A DNA stretch of 64,000 nucleotides, taken from the NCBI GenBank assembly GCA_013398175.1, contig VZRZ01005355.1, forward strand, positions 259,952 through 323,951, written 5' to 3'. Shown piece by piece: positions 1 through 13,188 of this stretch. The DNA is from Climacteris rufus (lineage: Eukaryota; Chordata; Aves; Passeriformes; Climacteridae). The position numbers were made by a program, and so were the translations under genes. Every line of letters begins with the position of its first letter. Positions within the stretch are counted from its first letter, which is position 1. The notes beneath the pieces were generated by a model. The model was not told the DNA's origin, searched no databases, and was given only the letters and a program-made list of their open reading frames with translations.

Positions 1-437
1 TCAGTTGTCTCAGAGCACCATCCATGCTGACTGCCACCTCCACAGGACAATTCCAAAGAGAAGATTTAAAAGAAAAATTTAAAAGATGCCTCTGAGCGCC
101 CAGGATTTTGTATGATTACCCTTATTTCAAATTAATTACTGAAATTAAAACCAGAAATTAAGCTGCTGTTCTGGGATCAAAACATATGCATCACAAAAAT
201 CTTATTTTAAGAAAAAATGAGGGTATTATGGGAAATTAAAAGTTTCCTTTGCAGTTTAAAAGACAAAATAATAACAAATGTAAGTATTTTAGTCATAGCT
301 GTTTTGTTTATCTATTGTGATCAATCAAGCAGGTGGAAGGGTGGTTGAGGATGGATTTGTTGTGACCATCCAGAGCACTAAAGGGTTGTAAGCACATGAA
401 GATCATTTTCATCTTGTGTCTTCTCCTCCTTGCTCAC

Positions 438-478
438 AGAAACCACGAGCACTCCTTTAGCTCGGGCTGCAGGTCCCA
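438..478 (-). other. Weak exon-like block
   Basis: On the minus strand, 41 bases lie between a CTGCTTCAG acceptor and a GTGAGC donor. It could follow the block at 857-973. One frame reads GPAARAKGVLVVS, another WDLQPELKECSWF; neither is recognised. Short length makes a chance match likely. The rest of 1-1644 shows nothing else I can support. Confidence 0.15.
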
Positions 479-856
479 CTGAAGCAGCAGCATTTCCTCA
501 GAGCCATTAAAACCAGAGCTTTGGGGTGTGGTGAGAGAACTGCGTGGTTCAGAGATGAGCAGCCCAACACACCCAAAAGGTGTGCACTGGCAATCAGCAC
601 CTCCTGCTTCCCTGCATCACCCACGTGGGAATGCTGCAGCACACAAAGGCTCCTGGAAATTGTCATTACTCTCAACTCCATGGCAGGAGGAGGAGAAGGT
701 GCCAGACCTCCTTATGCTTCCCCACAGAGCTTTCTTTAAATGTGTGGAGAAGCTGGAAGCAGCACTTTGTTATCCAATCCTGTCACAAAAACACTCTTTC
801 TCCTATAAACTGCAGAAAAAAAGCCATTCACTTTAGCACTTATGATGAACATTTAC

Positions 857-973
857 CTTGACTTGCTTTCCAAGTGCAACCAAAGAAACTGAACTGGTAA
901 ATGCTGCAAAAAGGTTTTTCAGCCTCTCAGAATTCACAAATACAGGCACTTTGGTTTTGCCTCCCTGTAAAGT
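857..973 (-). CDS. Unassigned exon-like block, 39 codons, phase 0
   Basis: On the minus strand a long pyrimidine tract and CCCCATAG acceptor precede 117 open bases that end in AAG before a GTAAAT donor. The frame reads TLQGGKTKVPVFVNSERLKN followed by a hydrophobic stretch and ends ALGKQVK, with no stop. It lies downstream of the ZCCHC8 polyA signal, so it should belong to the next gene to the left. In human that neighbour is CLIP1, but this peptide is not any part of CLIP1 that I recall. I cannot name the family, and chance cannot be excluded. Confidence 0.35.
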
Positions 974-1644
974 CTATGGGGAAAAAAAAAAAGAAATATA
1001 AAGGCTTTAACTGCAGAAAGTCTGGGATTCTCTTAGAAATTCAAGTGTAGTGTACTAATATAATGTATTTTAAAGATCTTTGGGCAATAGGCACTAACTG
1101 CCAAGCTGAGAATTTTAAAGAATTAAGTTCACTCCCTAAAGTTATTTTATAAAAACCACCTTTGGGTATGCCCCTTCAGAAGTTTTTTGTTAGCTGCTTG
1201 AAAATGCTTTGGTTACTATGCATTACACTCGGCTGGGAAGATTTTTCCTGCATTTATGGAAGGACAAATCTTGACCAGCTCCAAGGAATACTTTCCATCA
1301 ACCAAGTGCTCCCTCTCTTGGCAATTGAACTATGTGCAGTCCCTTCAGCCACAAGAAGAGGGAAAAGTGTCAGAACAATTAATCAGCAGGATTATAACAT
1401 TTCTAATAATTCAGAAGTGGGCAGCCCTTCAGATCATGAAAACTGAATGCTATGGCAAGGTTCTGTTTAAGCAGCATGACAATTTTAACAGTTTCTTGAT
1501 TAAAAAACCCTGAACCCAACAGCTGTGGCCCTTTGTTCAATATTTAACTGTATTCATCCTCATTTTGCTTGGCTTGTTTTTCCCAATTATCTTCAGCAGC
1601 CGATTTTCAAAAAGCAGCATTTTGCTGCTTTAGGACTCCAATTA

Positions 1645-2321
1645 AAAACTCTTTAGCTAAAGCTCATTTATTAAACCTCTGTACACAACCACGGACATGT
1701 ATGTACAGCAAGGTCACATGAACGATGATGCTACAAAAGATACAGTGGCAATTAAAACAGACCCACATAAATAATTTATAAAAATACTTGAAACGGTGAA
1801 AATAGCACTGTAATCCCCAATTATTTCCATCTAATTGCCAGGACTTTCATATGGGAAACCTCTGCGTTAGACCTTTTTAAAAACCTTCTGAATATATTAA
1901 ACTTATCTACAGGGTAATTAGCAAAATGTATAAAGTGTAGATTATTGTACAAAGGACAGATATTAAAAAAACCACCAATCCACCTGAAACTCAAGGACAA
2001 TATAAATTTTAGCCAAAACAATGAACACCAAACCACGAACTCTTCATTTTAGAGTCTTGAGTATTGGCAAATAAAATGCTCTTAACAAATCAACAGTCCT
2101 GTTATTCCTTGGTGGAATTTGGGAAAATTCTGCATTTTCTGGCTGCAATGGTGGTCCTGGTCAAGATGGAAACCTGCACTGACTTCAACACCAAGGAAGA
2201 ACAGGGCACACCTGTATTTGTCAAGATTTCCTCTTTCCCATAAGATGAGGAAGGTTATCTGAATTTGTAAAACTGGGAGGGGAACAGAAGGGATTTGGAC
2301 ATTAAGAGAACAAAAGCCCAG
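1645..2321 (-). other. ZCCHC8: ZCCHC8 3' untranslated region
   Basis: AT-rich sequence following the ZCCHC8 stop codon with no splice-supported reading frame. A canonical AATAAA signal on the minus strand lies at 1667-1672 (TTTATT on the plus strand), so cleavage about 20 bases further on gives a 3' UTR of roughly 680 bases. The exact end is inferred. Confidence 0.55.
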
Positions 2322-5300
2322 TTACGATTTAAGTTTTTTCTTTTGCTGGTTTCTTGGGGAATTTTTTAAGAGGCTTCTTATCCGTAGATAAACCCCTGTT
2401 GATTCTGCCATGTTCTCAAATTCAAAGGGTGTGATGCCTGCAGCAAACTTGCTCATGTCAGGAACGAGTCCAGATTTCTTTGCAGATGAACCAGCGCTCG
2501 TGGGCACTTTATTACCACCTGTGTTTCCTCCTTCATTAACCTCAGGGCTGGCAGCAGGCAGGCTGTTCTCCTGCTCCCCTTCAGAAACTGCATCATCATT
2601 ATCAGGGTTTTCCTTTAAGTCAAGCAAACTGTCTTCTGCGTTCAGGCTGCTTACGGAACATTCATTTTCTGGGACCTGCTCGCTGATGTCAGAAAACTCA
2701 GTTTCCACTGAGATCACTCTCTCAGGTGACCTGACTTCTGCAACAAGATCTGCTTCATTCCTGGCTGGTGAGGATGTCAGGGAATTTCCAGTTAGGGGGG
2801 TGTCAGCAGGAACATCAGAGTCGCTGTTGGTGCTCTCCGCCTGCTCCAGCGCTGCCCAGATCAGCCGCTGCTGCTCCTCCAGCTCCTCCAGGGTCAGGGT
2901 ATCCTCATCCATGACTGAGTCCACTATTTTGAGCTGCAGATTGTCACCAGGAGAAGCAGTCCTAGGGAGAGGAGAGTGGCTGGGTGTGGAAGGCTGAGGG
3001 GGTGTGAGTGGGGGTGTTCCTCGTGGCACAGGAGGAGGAGTGGACGTTGCCGGAGATCCAGGGGGCAGCGGAGGTTGGAACTGAAAACTGTTGGGAGTTT
3101 GAGATCTCTGTGCCCCTTCCAGATCTAGAAAAAGATTTAAAAAACACCTTTTAGAATCTGAAATCTGACCAGGACAAGATTCAAAGTGCCAATGTTTTGA
3201 TTAACTACATTTGTGTCTTCCCATAACTACATTTGTGTCTTCCCATCCTTGGTTTTCAGCTGAGACAGAACAAACTTTGTGAAGGTTTGCATATCCCCCA
3301 AACCTTTTTGGGATTTTAACTCTGCTAGCCATTCAAGGAAAAAAATAATTACTCTTGAATGTATTAAGAACAAGCTTATTCCACATCCAGAAACACTGAA
3401 GGATTCTTCATAGCAGATCCAAAAGGAAAGCCACCAGTTTCTCCAGCTATTCTAACACTCAACAACTCTAAGTCCTCCTTTGAGTTTGCCTCATTTTTAA
3501 GAAGTTGTAAGCTTGTAAATTTTTGTTATTTCATCCAAATATTTAAGATTTGGGGGTTTCCTTAACAGAAGTTTCTCTAGGATGCACCTGAAGTAAGGAG
3601 GTCAAACTTTTTAACATAACATTCCAATTGCTCTGAGCACACCTCAGAGCTCCTGCTTGGTACTGGCAGATATGAAAACCACTGTGACAATCACAGCAAC
3701 ATAAAATGCAGTTGGAAACTGCTGGACTGTGTCAGCACTGACATGAATCACCACCAAAACAACCACTAACACATTGGTTTCTTGTTTTAAATCTCACATT
3801 TCAATTCACAGTAAGTTCTTTTGAAAATAAAAATTGAAACAAGGAAAAAAAATGCAGAATGACGATACCAGAGTCCAGGTCCATGTCAGCTGCTGCTACC
3901 TCTGAGCTGTCTTCTCTTGGTCGTTTGGAATGATGAGACTTGGACTGAGCTGCAGCCCTTTTACTGCTGGATTTTGGACTTGGCTGGAGAGAAATTATCC
4001 AAGAAAATAAAGGGAATTAGTATTAAACTGTACAGGGTAACATTTCCAGCTCTAAGAACCTCCTTAAATTAAATTTTTGTAACTATACAATCATTTGGGG
4101 AGCCAGTGTGTAAACAGACACTGACATCTGAGGGATGCCACGAGCATGGCAACCAAGCTCCTCACTTATTAGGGGAGTCTGGAACTTTTAGGCTGTAAAA
4201 GTTTATAGCAACTTTTTTCCCAACTGTTTCTAAATCAGTGCTCCACTGGGATCTGCTTATATTAATAAAATTATGGAATTTATTTTAAACATGATGTAAT
4301 TTTTGGTTGAAACAGATAAGCCAGGTCACTTCACACCCATTAATTTCAGTAAGTCTGTCCCCTTGTGCAAAAAGAAGATATAAGCAAGAGATCATCATCA
4401 CCTACACTAACTACAAGACAACATTTTTTTTTAATAACAAGGAGATATATTCACCTCCTGATAATTAGAAAGGTAGTGAGCAAAAACATCCTTCTGTTGA
4501 GATGGCTGCATGGGGATGGAACCAAATATCTGCCATTCCTAGAGCAAAAAGAAAAAAAGAGCAATGATATTGCATATGGTTGGTTAATAACAGAACTTTG
4601 GTTCAGAATACTGAATGAAAAAACATCTGGAGGCCACTAAAAGGGCAAATGTAAAGGTGTAAATGCACAAGTGCTTCTTTTTAATGCACAGGCATTAAGA
4701 GCAGGGATGCAATTCACTGACAGCAGGTTAAAATGCTTTTGAAGATAAAATGCAGCACCCACAGGAGATTTCTTGTGTGCTCTCTGTTTAAGAGGGCACC
4801 CACTGTGTGGGTCTTCTGTTAGGACTTGTTTAATTTTAGTTGTTACAAAGCTTTGCAGAGGTTGTGCACTGACTGCTCTGATGCAGCATTTTGAGATTGA
4901 AATCATATTTCTGCAAACACCCACAGTCATTCTCATATTCCAGAAACATTCAGAAAGTTTAGATGTATGGAAGAAACAGGCATTCAAGTGTGAAGTTTAG
5001 TGTTTAAAAATATCAAACTATCCTTCCAGTGGTCTCATAATGGAAACAATCCCCACAGAAGCACTGCCACAGGAATCATGCCAGGCAGCAGTTACATGGA
5101 TGTCACATTAATGACAGCCCCAGCCCCAAACCAAGGGCTTAAAAGAAGGGACTGTTGGAAGAAAACTGTCAGATGCAGGATACAAACATCAACTCTTGGC
5201 TAAAAGCAATGACTGTCACTCAGCACATTGTTCAGAAGGCAGCAAACAGCTACTCACATCTGGGATCCCACTGGGAGTGGATATGTTAAAGCCTGGGTAA

Positions 5301-8300
5301 TTTACCAACTTAGACACATCATAAGTGACACGTTTGGGCTGGGCAGAGCCTTCATCTTCTGCTTCACCATCACCTACAACCAAACAGAATGATGATTGAT
5401 GTTAATTAAGAACACCACTGAGAAAATCCACAGGATTCAAGAACAGGGGGCTTGGAATGTAAGTATTGATAGAAGGTTTGGAATCCACAAAGTAACAGTG
5501 AGCAAATCCATCAAATACATGCATGAAGCTGCCACAGAAACCTGACTGGGTATTTCTAACAGTACTATAACTACACTCAGAATTTGGCATCAGGACTGCT
5601 CTGAGATGCAGCACAAATGCTGGGCATTAGCAAAAAGCTCATAAATGACTCAAGTTGTGTTTCAAGAAATGTGTTGTCTGCTTGCTGGTGTTTTTCTTAC
5701 TCTGTGAGTTACTGAACTTTAGAAAGTATTGTGGTTTCTTTCACAAAATGTAAGAGAAAAAGGGAGAGGAAATTGGACAATAAGAGATTGGCCAAGCCTT
5801 GCCCAGTTTCACAGAACTCCAGGTTCTAACAGTGAAATCCCACTGGCAGTCTCCACCTTTGCAATCCAATTATGCCACTTGTTTCATTGTTACATCACAG
5901 CTGATAAAAATACGTATTTTTACACAACTTAAGACACTGGATTTGTGAGTTTCTCACTCTTCTTACAAACCAGTTACTTCACTGTCTCCTAGCAGGGTGC
6001 ACAGAGCACACAGCCTCCACAGCAGAAGTGCACTGCAGGCCAACATTCCTCACCTCTGCCATCATAAAGAGCAAGTCCTGAGTGCTCCATTTCTGCCTCC
6101 TTGAGCCAGCCCGGGGGGTAGCCCAGCTGCCTCATGCGGTAAATGAACGGGGGCAGGCTCTTGTCTGTCACACCAAGGGCATCCTGAAGGACCCCACTGA
6201 GTTAAGGAAACAAACAGAAAACAAAATATCATCCAGCAAAACCTGTACATGTTGAGAAAAGATGGAATGTTTGGTTGAATTTTCAGCCCTGAAGTTAAAA
6301 TAGCTTAACTATGTTGCCTTTCAATCCCAGATGAACCTGTAAAGCAAAGTCAGCTCTGATATGAAATGTAACTTTTTGCATTTCTCTTATGCTTAAATGC
6401 TTCAGGAGAATTAATTCTGCACTGAGAAGAACTTAATTGACCTGCTACTTCTGACTCGTGGCCTTGACTGCAGCTATCAACAGGAAGGGTGGACCTTACC
6501 ACTGAATTTACTGGGGATTTTTTGGACACTGCCACACAATACTGTGATTTTTAAAAACATTTTGAACAGAGAGGAAGGGACACTCAAAGCTCAAAATTTT
6601 CAGAGTTTTGCATGCATTTTTAGCTTATTAGGAACATAATAAATCTGCAATTTGAGAAGACAAAGAATAACATTTATGTCTCTGCATTAGGGAAAGGGTA
6701 GGACTATCAAGCTAGCACTAAGTTTTCATTTGAAAAATATCCATTTATTAAACAAAATTCTATTTAGCAAATTCAAACACAATACACCCATAGTTAAGTG
6801 CAACAGATGGACTTAATAACCTCTGGCAATTAACATCTGGCACTCCAAAGGGAGTTCCAGAAAACCAGTGCAACAGCAAAGGGAAGGAGAGATACCTGAT
6901 TACTCCTGGCTTAAATTTTCCAAACCTCTCTTCCACTTCTTCTGCATGGTAACGCTGCTGGAAGTTCTGATTGCTGGAATCACCACAGGCTTCCAAGAAC
7001 TCCTTTCTCTTCTCACTGATACGAGCTGCATTTCGTGGCTTAAAGACAAATTGGCAAGTTGAGAGTGGGAATATTTACAATTTATGCACTCCTTCAGCCA
7101 ACACAACACTTGGGGAGCAGCAGTCTTTGCAATGCTGGTGACTTTACCTTTGGACAGTCTTTCATTTGATGGTCTTCAGAACCACAATTGAAACAATGAG
7201 GTTTGGGCCTGCTTGAAAAAGGCACAACAAATTAAGCAACTTGGCAATGAAACACAGTATTTTTTTGTTCTTGACAGATTTTTAAGGTTTAGACTCGAGA
7301 TAAAAACATAAGTTTGATTGCTGATGCCATGTGCTGTCTTTTGCTTCTCTTAAACTGACTGCTCATGTCAATCCTTAGATAGAGGAACAGAATATTGCTG
7401 ATTTCACAGTGCTAAGGACATGGGAAATGAGGAAAGGGCAGAGGGAAATAGGACAGGACATCATCAGAGCTCTGATCCTTTTCACAACACACAGAATCAG
7501 TTAGCAGGAGAAACAAACAGCAGAGCACAACTCTTCCTTTGGAGAGTCCTGGCCCCCAGGTTCAAGTAATTCATAGTGTGAAACTGTGCACTGAAAAGTT
7601 GGAATGGAACTGCAGCTGCCTTCAACTTAAACCTTCCTTGTGAATTCACACCATGGCAGGGAATATTTGCAGCATCACTAGGGTGAAAATAGCAAGGTTT
7701 TAGAGGAAGATTTCTTTTCTGAACATTCATTTTTAATGAATTAGGACAGGAACCAGAAATGGAGGAAGAAAGTGTGGCACAAGAATGTGTGACCAAGGAA
7801 ACTCCAGCTGGAAATTGAATTCCCTTTACTTCTGATATCCCATAAAAACTAGACAAGCTACTCTCTGATCAGTCTGTCTTAAAAATTTATCAAATAAGTC
7901 AGACAGGAGTTGTTCCACAAAACAGTAAGAATGATGGCATAACAGCAGTGCAAGGATGACAAACCAACCACTAAAAAGACAAGGAACAGAAGAAATAAAT
8001 ATAAAAATTCAGAAAGTTTTCATACATTGGCTTTAGGCCTTTCCTACAGAAAATCAGTGAACAGAGAGACCCACTGACTGCAAAGCTCTGCTCTTAATTT
8101 AAAACTTAGTGCTCATTTCTGTCCAAGGCTTTATTAACTGGGCAAAAATCACAGAGTACATCTGAACTTTTCAGCTCAAAACTGGATATTTAAGAATGAT
8201 ACAAACCTTTTGGGTTTTACTTGTATTTCTTGTCCATCTAGGGAGAGAATCTGGCTGAAAACTTGCTGATATCTTTAGATTTCAATAAGGAACTGCTACT

Positions 8301-11300
8301 GAATGAAGCAAAATTTCAATTTTGTTTCAAATATCAATGAAAACTTAGTAGAGCTTTGAACAGAACACTGACTCTTCTGCATTAAGTTACAGAAGGATCC
8401 TTTAAATGAAGTCCAAACTATAAAATATCTACTATAAACTATTTGCTAAAATGAGTTTATGCTATAACTCCCAAAAATTTCTACCCAATACTTGATCAGC
8501 AGTTGCTAGAACTACAACTTTTCTTGTTTATAGGCAGCAATTTCCAGCTAATTAATTCTGCAATGCTTCCCAGCAACCTTATTAAACCACAGTTTGGTAA
8601 GAGTTTCAAAATGACACTGAGTGCAGTCCTTGGATCATTTAGCAGCACCATTTCACTCAGAATCAGTTCAGCCACATTGAACTTGGCATTTTAGGAGAAA
8701 TTCCCCTGTTAGGCACCTACTTCCTTCATCCAGGGGTTGGGAGAGGGTAAATCTGCAATTTTTGTGCAGATAGAAGTAATATTTTAACACTATGACATGA
8801 CCTTGGTTCTGCTTCTTGTCCTGAGTCTTTCCAGGACAGAAGCAATATTGGAAAATTGGGGTGATGATGTTACTTGAGAAATGTCCAATTTCTTCTTGCC
8901 ATGAAGACTACAGTGCTAAAAAAATATTTCAACTTTTTTCAACATTTCTCTCAATTCCAATTTTCAAACGTTGGTTTTAATAAACAGTAAAGAACCAACT
9001 TTAAATGGCTGCATGTTCAGAGCATTCCACAATTAAATTTTAATAGAAAACTTTCCCTCTGGCTCCAACATTTGAAAAAGAACATTTTACAGCATATTTG
9101 AGTTTCCCAAGCCCTTTTATTCTCACAAAGAGCAGATTTTATAGAGGGAGAACACTTATTCAATCTGCAATGAGCTGTCATTCCAAACCTGATTAGGGAC
9201 TGGCCCAGGAAATTACTAAATTCTCAAGATGTATTTATGGGGATAAATTCATTCCTCCCAAGGATACCAATCAGCAAGTCAATTATATCAAAATACTGAT
9301 TTGTTTTGGGTGAAAAAGCCATGAATGACTCATTAAAGCATCCCATCTGTAATGACTGACATGGTTTTGATAGAAACACAATCTACTGAGGAGAATTGGA
9401 GTTCCATTTACCCACTGGAATTCTCTGGATTTGACCAATGGACAATAGCAAGGTGTTTTAGCAAACAGGATACTTGGGGATTTCCCATCCTTCTGTCAGC
9501 TGTGGATTCTCATTTAATATAGGCTGTCCCAGTTTATCGAGACAAAAATTGGTAAAATACAGAACACTTCCTACAACCTGCAGAAAAAAAGTCAGAGAAT
9601 TGTCAGAAATGTGTCAGTACTCAGGTGAGATTGGTAGCATTTCTAGAAATTTACACTGCTTGAAATAATTCCAGGTTTTTTTCCCCCTTTTTGTAAGAAT
9701 TTACAAGTAATAAATGCCCACACCTGTATAAATGAGATTTTTTTTTTGGACTGATGTAGCCAAAACATGCTGAGCTTAAATTTACCAATGCAACAGCAGT
9801 TAATAGATCTTAATTTAATGGCAGTTACACTGAATATGTAAAATGAAGAGTGAGACCTACCATGGCAGAGCACAGTCAAAAACTTACACTAAAAGCTTCT
9901 TTCACTTTTTTAGCAGAACTGGAACTGGTTGCTTTACAGTCCTCTTCCAAAACAACACTGGAGGGCTGACAGGAAAAAGAAAAAAATAAAAATAATTAAT
10001 TGAAATCAACAGAGCTCTTGAATTAGTGGTGTAAAAAGCACAGAATGTGGAGTTCAGCTTTGCTCCTTTCAGCAACACCAGGATGGAGATGTCCACATCA
10101 GCCACAAAACTTTCTGCAGCCCAAGCATGACCCAGCTCATTTCTAAGGTTTTCTTAGAATATAGAAAAATATAGAATAACACCTTTGTTCTCATCAAAAA
10201 AGCTAAGGGAAAGATGGAGAGAAATGTGCCATTCCAGCCTTTTATTCAAAGGGAATGCTGAGTAAAAATAAACAATCTGAACTATAGGAACAAAGTGCAA
10301 ATTTCCAGATTCTGTTGTTCATCTGTTCTCTTACATAAACTCAGAGCTGGGCCAAAGAATATCAGAAGAGGATACATTAAGTTTATACTTTATAGTATTT
10401 TCTTTATTATTAAAACCACATTATTCATTTTCCTGCACTGCAATTTCACTAGGAGCAACTTTCCAGAAGCATTTTCGTGGACAAAAAGGGTTTTTTCTTT
10501 GTCTTGGGCTCAATTTTTTTTGAACAAATGGTTATACAACATTTGATAAATTTAATTTTTTGCTACTATTGAACAGTGCAGTATTTCAATATTCCCACTC
10601 CAAAGATGCAGGAGAAGCAGCATTTCATAACAATCTGAGTTTTTAAATACCTGTGGCTTAGCATTCAAGTGTGATTTTTCCTGTTCACATTTCTTCTGCT
10701 CTTCGTATTTCTGAACTAAACTAAAAATAAAATCTTCAATTTCTTGATGATACCGCCTGGAACAGAAGGAAGTACAGAGAGATGAAGATTTCAACAAGGC
10801 TGAAACAAAGGCCAGATTCTCTTTTCTTAAGCATTTACCATTTATTAAATAACTTAGAAAAGGGGAAATCCAATTCTTTTTTGTCCTCCTCTCAACCCCC
10901 ACCAACACAAATGCAGTCTGATTTTAGAGCACCCTTAGTGTGGCAAAAAATCAGCTCAGAGACAGGAAAAAATTAATTTTTTGTATTTTACCCACTATAT
11001 TCCTGAAATTCAAACTGCTCTTTAGACTCACTCCAAGTTCCTGGAAGTCACCCTTCATTTCATGACAAAACCAGATATTGCTAATGAAAGCAACAGAACT
11101 CCTGTCATATTGCCCATTATCCTTTCTCCCCTTCAAGCTTCAGTAGCTGATGTTATTGAATAAAATCTATAGCCACCCCTTGGCCACAACACTAATATAT
11201 CCAAACAAACCCAGTTCCTGTCAGGATTGGTTTTTTTTGAAAGTACTTACTTAGTAATGACATTGTTCATAAATAAAATCTGCAACAGAGGTCCATCAAC

Positions 11301-13026
11301 TTTGGGGTTTTCCACTGAGATTCCACTAAAACAGAACACAGGCAATGGGTGCAGTAAATATTAAATATTCCCCACCTGTTTTACCCCAGCTGAGTCTGTA
11401 CCCCACAGGGACAGGAAGGTTTGGTCAGCACAAAATTTGTCCTTTTAAGAAGTTTCTCTCCACTTAAACAGAAATGATCCTCTTGAGCAAAGCCCTTGGC
11501 TGGTGTGAGGTGGAAAGGAAATAAAACACCACCACATCACAGAAATACTTATATTCTGTATGAACAGAATTCCCTTCATGCTTCTCCAACTGCAGCAAAC
11601 TTATAAAAGCTTCTAAATAAGGTTTTTTCAAGCATGGGAACGTGGTTTTTCTCACTGCTGAACTCGACACTACAACTGTTTCCCTGAAGACCAAGTGAGT
11701 TTCAGAAACAGACAGATACACACCAATAAATGGAGTTACAGCAATACCAACTAAGCTCTTGCTGTTCAACTCCAAAAGACTTTGCAAGAACTGTAATGGC
11801 TTTTTAGAAGCCCAACAACTGAGCAGGGGTTGGGACACAGAAACAAGGTTTATAAAGATGTGGTAGATTGTTACCCCAGGCAGCTTTTATCTTAGACAAA
11901 TTCTATTTATATACACAGATCTAGATACAAAAATATATTCTGTATACATCACACATTGTTTTAAGGCAGTAAGAACATACCTGGGGCGAGTCAGAATATT
12001 CAGCTTCCTTTTAAGTTCCTGATGTTAACTGATAGTTAAGGAACACGATTTCCTTTGGAAGACACACACCCACACCCAAACCAAACAAGAAAACACCGAG
12101 CAGGAATTTCACAGAATAACAAAAGAGATTTCATATCTTCCCTCTCACTGCACAAGGGATTATTAGAAACCCACCTGTTGCTGAAGAAACACAATAAATT
12201 TTTTTTAAAAAGTAAAAAAGTGGACTAGCTGTGACAATCCAAATAGTGCAATTCATTACGTGCACTACGGTTGTATTAACAGGTTTGTAATATTTTATTT
12301 TTAAAAAACCTATGATCATCAAAAAAAGAGCAAAAGTAAGACACACATACTTGTGAATGAGAAATAAACTACAGCACATTTCAGACTCCACTCTGCCGCA
12401 GTGACGAACCAAAAAACCCTTTAGGGAACTCGCCGCAATTCAAAAATTTGAAATGACCTGTAGCTACACCGAAATGGATGGTGAAGGTGAACACTCAGGT
12501 GTTTGTTTTCCGCGGAAAGCCGGCAGGAGGAATTCCGAGCCGGCCGCTTTAACAGCCATCCCCGCAGCCCGGGCCGGAGCCGGCCCCGAGCTGGAGCTGC
12601 CACGGGCCCCGCGCTCTGGGGATAAAAGTTTCCATGGAAAACGGGCTCTGAGCGAACCCGGGAGCACCGGGGCGGCTCCCCCTGCCCGTCCCCCGGGACG
12701 CGCCCGAGCCCCGGCCGACACCAAGGGCTCGTTCCCCCAGGCCCTCGGGGGAACCGGAGCCCCCGTGAGGGCCGGGAGCGCCTCGCCCGGAAGGGAACCG
12801 ACGGCAGCGGCGCGCCCGCCTTCCCCCGGCCCGGCGCGGGCCCTGCCTCTCCCGCCAGGATATTCTCCGCCCGCAGCCGCTGCACCGTCTCGTCGCGGTC
12901 GCGCAGCCGCTCGTAGAGCTGCAGCAGCGCGCCCGGCACGCCCATGGCGGGCGGCGAGGGCGGCCCGGGCTCGCCCTCCAGCTGCCCGAAGAGCTCGCGG
13001 TCCCCGAAGTCCACCTCCGCCGCCAT
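2322..13026 (-). CDS. ZCCHC8: Zinc finger CCHC domain-containing protein 8 (NEXT complex scaffold), 14 coding exons
   Basis: ZCCHC8 bridges the helicase MTR4 and RBM7 in the nuclear exosome targeting complex, which sends promoter upstream transcripts, snRNA tails and introns to the RNA exosome. Coding exons in gene order: 12864-13026, 11981-12023, 11251-11325, 10651-10756, 9888-9965, 9474-9577, 8207-8272, 7148-7208, 6896-7038, 6054-6196, 5258-5373, 4455-4538, 3869-3983, 2322-3124. All phases join and total 2100 nt (699 aa plus stop; human is 707). The start is MAAEVDFGDRELF in a CpG island. Residues 36-65 look like a coiled coil. The zinc knuckle is C217-x2-C220-x4-H225-x4-C230 (HCFNCGSEDHQMKDCP). 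A PSP-type proline-rich block follows (LPPFIYRMRQLGYPPGWL, about 290-310). The C-terminus contains ITPFEFENMAESTGVYLRI, corresponding to the MTR4-binding tail. Introns 1 and 6 look U12-type. Identity is very secure; individual exon edges are inferred from GT-AG or U12 signals. Confidence 0.96.
3203..3246 (+). repeat. 22-bp tandem duplication
   Basis: AACTACATTTGTGTCTTCCC plus AT is present twice in direct succession, in the last intron of ZCCHC8. Confidence 0.85.
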
Positions 13027-13106
13027 CTTGGCCGCCGCAGGAAGGGCGGGGCGGGGGGCAAAGGGCGGCGGGAAGCGCGGCGCGGGTGGGGCGGCGCGGG
13101 CCGCGG

Positions 13107-13125
13107 ACTACAAGTCCCAGCATGC
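13107..13125 (+). promoter_or_regulatory. ZNF143/SBS-like element
   Basis: The plus strand reads ACTACAAGTCCCAGCATGC, very close to the ZNF143 (Staf) binding element ACTACAAnTCCCAGnATGC common in vertebrate CpG promoters. It lies about 80 bp upstream of the ZCCHC8 start codon. Occupancy is inferred from the motif only. Confidence 0.65.
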
Positions 13126-13169
13126 AGCGGGCCGGCGCGCCGCGGTTGCGAGCGGCGGAGGGGCGCGGG

Positions 13170-13188
13170 GCACGCTGGGAGGTGTAGG
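13170..13188 (-). promoter_or_regulatory. Second, inverted and diverged SBS-like element
   Basis: The minus strand reads CTACACCTCCCAGCGTGC, which matches the same ZNF143-type consensus with a few differences. It faces the copy at 13107-13125 with about 45 bp between them. Confidence 0.4.

Noticed and set aside
2410..2997. 195-codon open frame on the plus strand
   Set aside because: It is antisense to the last ZCCHC8 exon; low-complexity Ser/Leu composition mirrors the real frame.
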